64,000 nucleotides of DNA, from contig CM042089.1 of NCBI GenBank assembly GCA_023512835.1, positions 15,199,965-15,263,964 of the forward strand, given 5' to 3'. Source of the stretch: Taxillus chinensis (Eukaryota > Streptophyta > Magnoliopsida > Santalales > Loranthaceae). The notes below the pieces were generated by a model, which did not search any database, had not been told where the DNA came from, and saw only the letters and a list, made by a program, of their open reading frames with translations. Both the position numbers and the translations under genes were made by a program. Every line of letters starts with the position of its first letter. Within the stretch, counting starts at the first letter, position 1. This document shows positions 58,245 through 64,000 of this stretch, piece after piece.

Positions 58245-58735
58245 TACACTCGCACATTTATACCTTGCATATAGAATTTGTTAGTTTAACTGACCAAAGA
58301 GTGTAGAGGGATAGTCACCTACTTATTGAGCTATGAAGCTCACGCCTACATTGTTAAATCCCTTGCAGGTACCGAAGGGAGATTGGAGGAGCACTAGAAG
58401 TAAGGTGGACCATAGTCTTGATGTAGTGTTTATGTGATTATAGAACTTAGGATTTACATGTTATTTATTTGGATTTTGATTTCGAACATGGGTTCGTAGG
58501 CATTGTAAGACAGTTTAACTATTTTATGGTTTGCTTGTTTTAAAGTATTTTGTTTAATGGATGTCATTGGGAAAGTACTATCATACCCCTATTGTGTGGC
58601 AGTACTGGGGAATGTGAGAGAGCGCCCGCTTTGTAGTCTCTATTAGGTACTAGTCACCAAAGCCTTGACCTTTCGGGTGCAAGCATAGGGCAGTCACGTG
58701 CTCAATCTCGGGCTTTCGGAATTGGGGGCGTGACA
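58245..58735 (+). mobile_element. Chromovirus LTR 3' part
   Basis: It repeats the order seen in other Tekay-type LTR ends: GAGCTATGAAGCTCACGCC, CTTGCAGGTACCGAAGGGAG, ATTAGGTACTAGTCACCAA, CTTGACCTTTCGGGTGCAAG and a terminal GGGGGCGTGACA (58735). Its 5' part may be 53441-54849. Confidence 0.6.
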
Positions 58736-58959
58736 TGTAAATATTAAATGTGTTATGCTATCTTTGAAAAGCTTAAATTAAAGTGATCTAATTAAAATTT
58801 AAAATAAAGCTTAAGGGTATAATTGTTATGGAATTAATGTGTGAATGCTAGAAGGGAAAAGGGCATGTCCACTACGCAGAACTCCACCTCAAGCCTAACG
58901 CCAACTAGCACATGAAACAGATAAATTCATAAGAGGCACTACATCAAAAAGGGGATATG

Positions 58960-59130
58960 GCGACACTTTTTTTTGAAGGTTTTACGACACTTTTAAAAAG
59001 TGTCGTTATAAATATACAATGACGACACTTTTAAGAACATGTCGTTAAATATTGAAATGTTGACGACACCTTCTAATAAATGTCGTCTATTATAATTAGC
59101 AACGACACTTTTTAATAGTGTCGTCAATTA
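58960..59130. repeat. CACTA subterminal repeats
   Basis: At least eight copies of CGACACTTTT or its inverse AAAAGTGTCG, some as direct palindromes (CGACACTTTTAAAAAGTGTCG at 58982-59004). Such clusters are transposase/accessory protein binding sites in CACTA elements. Confidence 0.85.
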
Positions 59131-59149
59131 TTGATAAATTATTCCACGC

Positions 59150-59340
59150 GAGCCTCCCATTTCTCTAGTTTTGGTCGCGCGCTCTGTTTTTGGGGCTGCG
59201 CGCGTAACACTTTCTACACCCTTTTCTTACTGTGCGCGCTTCATTTTCAGCAAACAAAGTGTCTCAACCCTAACACCTGCACCCACATCTCTAACACGAA
59301 ATCCCTAACATCCACAGCCGTCTCGCCTACCAGATGCGGC
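59150..59340 (+). promoter_or_regulatory. GC-rich leader of the CACTA element
   Basis: CG-rich words (GGTCGCGCGCTC, GGCTGCGCGCG, GTGCGCGC) follow the subterminal repeats and contrast with the AT-rich surroundings. They probably mark the element's promoter/leader. No TATA box is evident. Confidence 0.35.
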
Positions 59341-59344
59341 ATCG

Positions 59345-59573
59345 CAATCCGACCGTCGTTCCTCCCCACGTTGCACCGGAAGCCATTAATCCTCCCTTCA
59401 TCGCGTCGAAAGCTGTCGCTCAACATCCGGTCGTCAATCTCCCCATGTCGCACTAGAAGCCATCGATCCTCCCCTCGTCGTGTCGCAAGTTGTCGCTCAA
59501 CATCCCGCCGTTGATCCTCCCCACGTCGTTCTAGAAGGCATCGATCCTTCCCAAGCCATTGCTTGACATCCCG
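59345..59573 (+). repeat. Three tandem units of about 77 bp in the CACTA leader
   Basis: Each unit runs from CCGTCGTTCCTCCCCACGT-type through AGAAGCCATCGATCCTCCC to GTCGCTCAACATC. The last unit is shorter. A 127-codon frame across them (59131-59514) is repetitive, Arg/Ser-rich and has no domain; I do not call it a gene. Confidence 0.75.
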
Positions 59574-60640
59574 TCCTTGAGGGTTCTTGGTTGCTCTCTG
59601 CGTGAGTAGTCTTTCGATCTACATTTTTCAAGCTTCTGAGTAAGCTCTCGCTAGGTATATGTTGAAACTTTGCTAATTTGCTTATTTCAGTTTGATTGTA
59701 TTGTGCATGTGTTAAATTCATTACATATGCTAAAATCCTGTAACTATGTGTGCACCTTCATTGTGAAGAACTATTGAGACTAAAGAGACTTATAAACTTT
59801 GAGATTTAGGAGTTGGATGTGTTGAAGCTTTTTTTTCGAAATGGAGTTTTCGAAATCTTGAAAACTTATTTTTGTAAACCAATATAAATATAGGAGATGG
59901 TAGAGGAGCTGGTTGATTAGACACTGAATTAGAGGTTTGTAGGAGATGGTAGAAGAAGGTGAGAGATTGGTCGACTGAGAAAAAGGGGATCTCTGCGTTG
60001 TTCAACTGTCATTAGCGTCACTGTAGCTGCTGCAACGCAGCAGTGTGTTCATTGTTTTTTAGTGTGTATATTCATTAATGTTTGATGCATTTACCTCACC
60101 GTTATAAAGTTAAAATCTTCATTAACTTGAGAAATTGACTATCTACCAACGTAACATTCAAAACCACAAAGATGAATATACATAGGTTTACGAAAGTTGT
60201 ATAAATTCAAGGTTTGATTTTCTTTTCAATTGGAAAATCCAAGACAAACTTCAATTGATTTTATTTTCATTTTAATAGGGCCATGTCACAAATTTATTCT
60301 TAAGTGACATTATCTGTTCATGTAAAATTACATTGATAATTTTCATACTTTACTATATGTAATGAGTTACCTCCGAAGTAGTAAATGATGATGTATAAGT
60401 AGTGAATTTGATAATACTATAACAATTGTTTTCATTGTTGATCATAAAACATTACAATTCTAACCCCCATGATTAATTTATCGAATTACATGTTTTTATG
60501 ATTATGAAACTATTGATAATCTATATTGTAATAGTTGTTGTAAATCTATAAATTCTAAAATGTGTTTCATAGTATTTAAGCATAGCCTTATTCGATTTAA
60601 ATTAATAAAGTCCATGTGTTTTAGGTCTTTATTTTATATG
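59574..60640 (+). other. CACTA internal non-coding region
   Basis: AT-rich interior between the leader and the transposase, probably containing an intron or introns (an acceptor-like TTTTAGGT lies at 60620). No coding similarity is recognised. Confidence 0.4.
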
Positions 60641-61868
60641 ATGATGGATATACCATTAGATAAATCTTGGATGTCCATGGTTAGAAGATTGTGTGAATAT
60701 GATGATGGAGTTGATCAGTTCCTACATTTTGCTTTGCTAAATGCAAATGGTCGTACATCATTTAGATGCCCATGTGTCCGATGTGTTAATTGTGAGTGTT
60801 TACCTTTTGAAGAGGTAAAAGACCATTTGTTCGTGCATGGAATTGATCAAAGGTATCTCATATGGCATTGGTATGGAGAAGAATTGCCAAATGCACCATC
60901 TTATCCAAAAAAAAAAAAACAGGCTCTTTTCCTATTTTTGAATATCACACACCAGAAGATGGTGCGGACACAATGGACATGGTTAAAGCTGTTGCCCAAG
61001 AACAGTGCCCCGATGATCCACACATGTTTAAGAAACTACTTAAAGATGATGAAAAGCCTTTGTACCCCGGTTGTTCTAAATTTACAAAGCTTTCTGCAGT
61101 GGCAAAACTTCATAAGTTGAAGACAAGTAATGGACATTTAGATAAGAGTTTTACTGATTTGTTGCAATTGCTATCAGCAATGTTACCAGATAATAATGAG
61201 TTGCCTACATCGGTTTATGAAGCAAAAAAAACATTGAAGTCATTGGGACTGGATTATGAAAAGAAACATGCTTATCCAAATGATTGCATACTGTATCGGA
61301 AGGAGTTTGTTGATGCTTCCCAATGTCCCCAATGTCATACGATGGAAGGATGGTAAAGTTCCAATTCATAATAAAGACGGAGTGCCTTCAAAAGTGTTAT
61401 GGTATTTTCCGCCCATACCGAGGTTTAGAAGGATGTTTCAGACTGCTGAAATAGCAAAGAATTTGATATGGCATTCAAAAGAACGAAAAGTGGATGGACA
61501 ACTGTGACACCCGGCAGACTCAGCATCTTGGCAGTCAATAAACCTCAAGTGGCCAGAGTTTGGTGCGGATACACGAAATTTGTGCTTGGCTCTTTCGCTG
61601 ATGGAATTAATCCTCACAGTTCATATAACATTCCATACAGTTGTTGGCCTGTTATACTAATCACATATAACCTTCCACCTTGGTTATGTATGAAACGAAA
61701 ATTTATGATGTTAACTCTATTAATTTCAAGTCCAAAGCAACCCGGAAATGATATAGATGTTTATTTGGCTCCATTACTTGATGATTTGAAATTGTTGTGG
61801 GATGTTGGTGTTGAAGTCTTTGATGCATACCAACAACAAATGTTCACCCTAAAAGCTATATTATTGTG
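60641..61868 (+). pseudogene. TNP2-type CACTA transposase (frameshifted, truncated)
   Basis: From ATG at 60641: DKSWMSMVRRLCEYDDGVDQ, FRCPCVRCVNCECL and HLFVHGIDQRYLIWHWYGEE form the N-terminal transposase-associated zinc domain. After a frame change at a 12-A run (about 60907-60918), the transposase core follows: YPGCSKFTKLSAVAKLHKLK, EAKKTLKSLGLDYEKKHAYP, NDCILYRKEFVDASQCPQCH; frame change at about 61350; DGKVPIHNKDGVPSKVLWYF; stop/frame change at about 61505; then INPHSSYNIPYSCWPVILIT, YNLPPWLCMKRKFMMLTLLI, PKQPGNDIDVYLAPLLDDLK. It stops at FTLKAILL, mid-domain, where LTR sequence begins. Not functional. Confidence 0.9.
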
Positions 61869-62041
61869 AGGGGTGAGCAAACCATAGCTCTGTAGGGATT
61901 GAGTCTCCTGGGCCCATCCCATAATTCCTATTAAACTACATTCCAAGTGTATGCTTGTGCTCGTGTAGTGAGGTGCACCAAGAACAATCACACAACAATC
62001 AAATACTTACCGTAGTCCCACTCTAGAAGGTAGAGGACATT
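61869..62041 (-). mobile_element. Chromovirus LTR fragment
   Basis: It matches the phrase order of 50738-50850 (AGGGGTGAGCAA, TAGGGATTGAGTCTCC, CCATCCCATAA). It abuts the broken transposase directly, so it marks the truncation point of the CACTA element. Confidence 0.55.
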
Positions 62042-62960
62042 TGTCACGCCCCCAAATTCCAGGGAACCCGGAACCAGGAATATGACTTCCCCTTGCCCGC
62101 ACCCGAAAGGTCAAGGGGTTGGTGACTAGTGTCATGCCCCCAAATTCCAGGGAACCCGGAACTAGGAATATGACTTCCTTTTGCCCGCACCCGAAGGGTC
62201 AAGGGGTTGGTGACTAGCACTAGTAGAGACTACACCGCGGGTGCTGTCTCAATCATGCAATCCTGTACAGTCATACATCAAGGGTAATCCTGTAGTTTCC
62301 CATATATCATCATGCATACAATAAGTCAAACAGTCATACAAACATCACATCACAAACAGTACGCAAATACAACTGTCCACGGACCCATGTCCGGGATATC
62401 ACACAAAGCAGTATATAATATAATACTGTATCATACATCAGAGTAGTGGGCGTCCTCCTGGAAGAAAGTCCTCCACTAGTCTCGGGTCACACCTAAAAAA
62501 GGTAAACAACAAGTAGGGGTGAGCGACAAGCTCAGTAGATGACCCCAATACTCCACATCATGCAAACATACAAGTCTATACTACATGCTTTGTGTACTCG
62601 TGCACTGTGTAGTGTGCACAATCATCAGGACTCAGCCTGCAAACAAACATCAGGACCCAGCCTGCCCACACAGGACAGCTTGTCCATGATCCTCAACAAG
62701 ATTCCAGCTCAGGGCACTTAGCCCCACCACAGTGTTATATGCCCGAACACAGTGCCACACAGACCTGCCATCGGCGTATATGCCTGTCACGGCCACAGCA
62801 CATTATGCCCGGCCACAGTGCCACACAGGCCTGCCATCAGCGCATATGCCTACCCCATCAACCATATAGCATCATCTGTGCTCTACGGTGACACAGGCCT
62901 TACCCAACCAGTAACATGGGCTCATGGCCCTGCCCGTGTGACACAGGCCTTACCTGAAGC
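62042..62960 (-). mobile_element. Tekay-type LTR fragment with duplicated edge
   Basis: It resembles 5179-5900 and 12987-13690: TGTCACGCCCCCAAATTCC, the GACTTCCCCTTGCCCGCACC word, the CGTCCTCCTGGAAGAAAGTC word, and AAGTAGGGGTGAGCGACAAG. The first 88 bases occur twice in tandem (62042-62129 and 62130-62217). The CCACACAGGCCTGCCAT word is repeated at 62755-62840. The inner LTR end is missing. Confidence 0.75.
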
Positions 62961-62967
62961 ACCTAGA

Positions 62968-63062
62968 AAAATAATTTAATAAAATACTCTCAATGAGAAT
63001 TGAACCCAAGACCTCCCTTCAACTATAACAATAGTCTAACCACTAGGATAAATGGTTATTGA
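62968..63062 (-). repeat. tRNA-like SINE head (candidate)
   Basis: On the minus strand TAGTGGTTAGAC resembles a pol III A box region and GGTTCAATTC a B box, about 33 bases apart, within CCTAGTGGTTAGAC...GGAGGTCTTGGGTTCAATTC. This is the layout of a tRNA-derived SINE head. It does not fold convincingly as a complete tRNA (no matching acceptor stem seen), so a SINE or tRNA-related fragment is more likely than a gene. Confidence 0.4.
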
Positions 63063-63301
63063 TTGCTATTTTCATGAAAATAAAATTTATACTTGACATC
63101 CAGGCCATCAAGATCACACCAATATACATATATAAGCTCACATGTATATATATCAACACACACTTATGACAACACCATTTATTTTATGGAATCTAGGTTA
63201 AGATTATGCTAGAAACACGATTCCCTATCTCAAAAACGCTTAGAATAGCAGTCTTGATTGCTCAGATCCAACAAGTCGTTTCTCCGCTGCATTCTAGCAC
63301 C
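63063..63301. other. Spacer, nothing recognised
   Basis: AT-rich sequence with short ATATACA words; no feature supported. Confidence 0.4.
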
Positions 63302-63306
63302 TCCAC

Positions 63307-63775
63307 TATAATAGCCCAAGTCCCTTGTAGCACGATATTGTCCGGTTCAAGGCCCAAGCCCAATCCCCAGTTTTGTTCTTGGCAGTGCCACACAGGCACC
63401 CCAAAAGGCCTCGTGCCAGGAGAGGTCTCTACACCCTCTTAAGAGGCACTCTTCGTTCTCCTCCCCAGTTGATGTGGGACTTACAAAGTCCTCAGACTCC
63501 ATAATGCACCCCCATTAGGAGGCCCACATCCCCATGGGACTATGGCACACTGACTCGTTCCCCAGCTCTAATACCATTTGCAACAGCCCAAATCCCCTAT
63601 AACACGACATTGTCTGGTTTAGGACCCAAGCCCAATCTCCGGTTTTGTTCTTCGTAGTGCCATACAGGTACCCCAAAAGGCCTCGTGCCAGGAGACGTCC
63701 CCACGCTCTCTTAAGAGGCATGCTTCGTTCTCCTCCCCAGCCGATGTGAGACTTGCAAATTCCTCAGACTCCACA
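63307..63775 (-). mobile_element. Complete TRIM, 469 bp
   Basis: LTR1 63307-63503 and LTR2 63579-63775 are both 197 bp. The internal segment is 75 bp, with GCACCCCCA (polypurine complement, 63506-63514) and primer site complement AGCTCTAATACCA (63564-63576). Target duplications TCCAC (63302-63306 and 63776-63780) are perfect. It is the same family as 37853-43834. The LTRs have diverged from each other, so the insertion is old. Confidence 0.9.
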
Positions 63776-63780
63776 TCCAC

Positions 63781-64000
63781 CACTTTTAAACTCTCTCACA
63801 ATTTCCAAAAATGTGAAAAGAATGCTTTAAAATGCCTTTTATTGAATAAGGAGTCCTAGTCTCACCCTAACACTCATTAATGAAGGTTTACTTGTCTAAC
63901 AAGTAAACCCTGCCTGTGTAGAGTCCTAACCTAACACAACACCATTGACTTGGCCATTAAGAAAACTTTTAATACTACAAAAAATACCAAAAAGGTCCTT
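63781..64000. other. Intergenic, nothing recognised
   Basis: AT-rich DNA to the window end without a supported feature. Confidence 0.45.

Larger units (their letters stand above)
58937..61868 (+). mobile_element. CACTA (En/Spm) transposon, 5' part
   Basis: The left terminus is CACTACATCAAAAAGGGG at 58937, the CACTACA... end that names the superfamily. It is followed by subterminal repeats (58960-59130) of the word CGACACTTTT in both orientations, the kind bound by the TNPA-type accessory protein. A TNP2 transposase (60641-61868) lies inside. The right part is absent: the element is cut at 61868 by chromovirus LTR sequence. The three bases before the terminus are AGG; no partner duplication can be checked. 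Confidence 0.85.

Noticed and set aside
59131..59514. 127-codon frame in the CACTA leader
   Set aside because: It mostly translates the 77-bp tandem repeat and has no TNPA-like feature.
62968..63062. A functional tRNA gene
   Set aside because: A and B boxes are only approximate and no acceptor stem pairing is seen; kept as a SINE-like candidate instead.

Overview
This window is nuclear DNA of a flowering plant. It contains chromodomain-bearing Ty3/Gypsy elements, a SIRE/Maximus-like Ty1/Copia element, TRIMs of a type widespread in plants, a CACTA (En/Spm) transposon, hAT-type MITEs, and a promoter with a telo-box and TGGGCC/T motifs. Almost everything is transposable-element sequence. The only convincing intact host gene is a single-copy-like hAT-transposase-derived BED zinc-finger protein of the RICESLEEPER type (CDS 32589-34646, + strand). 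An AP2/ERF pseudogene lies at 37225-37689.

Layout. 1-2720: 3' ends and LTRs of two decayed Gypsy elements. 3345-4333: remnants of small DNA transposons. 4622-28259: one minus-strand Ty1/Copia element of the SIRE/Maximus type (TSD CTTTT on both sides). Its 3' LTR is split at 5179-15359 by a minus-strand chromovirus of the Tekay/Del type (TSD GGGAC). 28811-30591: MITEs. 30700-35096: the hAT-derived gene with promoter, 5'UTR exon, large ORF and a MITE in a probable last intron. 36315-36866: a 552-bp hAT MITE with a perfect 8-bp TSD. 37853-43834: a TRIM whose second LTR is split by a 5.5-kb Galadriel/Reina-like chromovirus (38214-43722). 44141-47450: fragments of TRIM and Gypsy LTRs. 47984-53435: a solo LTR (TSD ATGTT) containing two further solo LTRs. 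About 53560-58735: another LTR, probably split by an Ogre/Tat-like LTR full of C-rich, A-rich and CGAAGCCT-type repeats. 58937-61868: the 5' part of a CACTA transposon with a frameshifted TNP2 transposase, cut off by chromovirus LTR pieces (61869-62960). 62968-63062: a tRNA-like (SINE-like) head. 63307-63775: a complete 469-bp TRIM with perfect TSD.

How the parts relate. The coding retrotransposons (26611-16322 Copia, 12986-7512 Tekay-like, 43337-38599 Galadriel-like, all reading leftward) encode gag-protease-reverse transcriptase-RNase H-integrase, in the Copia or Gypsy domain order. All are broken by stops or frameshifts. The TRIMs carry only LTRs and a primer site and would have needed proteins from elsewhere. 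The strongest unusual signals are: (1) differences between paired LTRs, and most frameshifts I could trace in the Copia and Tekay elements, sit at CAG/CTG trinucleotides. That points either to base-calling error at CHG-methylated cytosines or to an unusual mutational process. (2) The Copia element has a third ORF whose end looks like a Ulp1/C48 cysteine peptidase. (3) Related chromovirus LTRs carry unrelated tandem repeats in the same slot.
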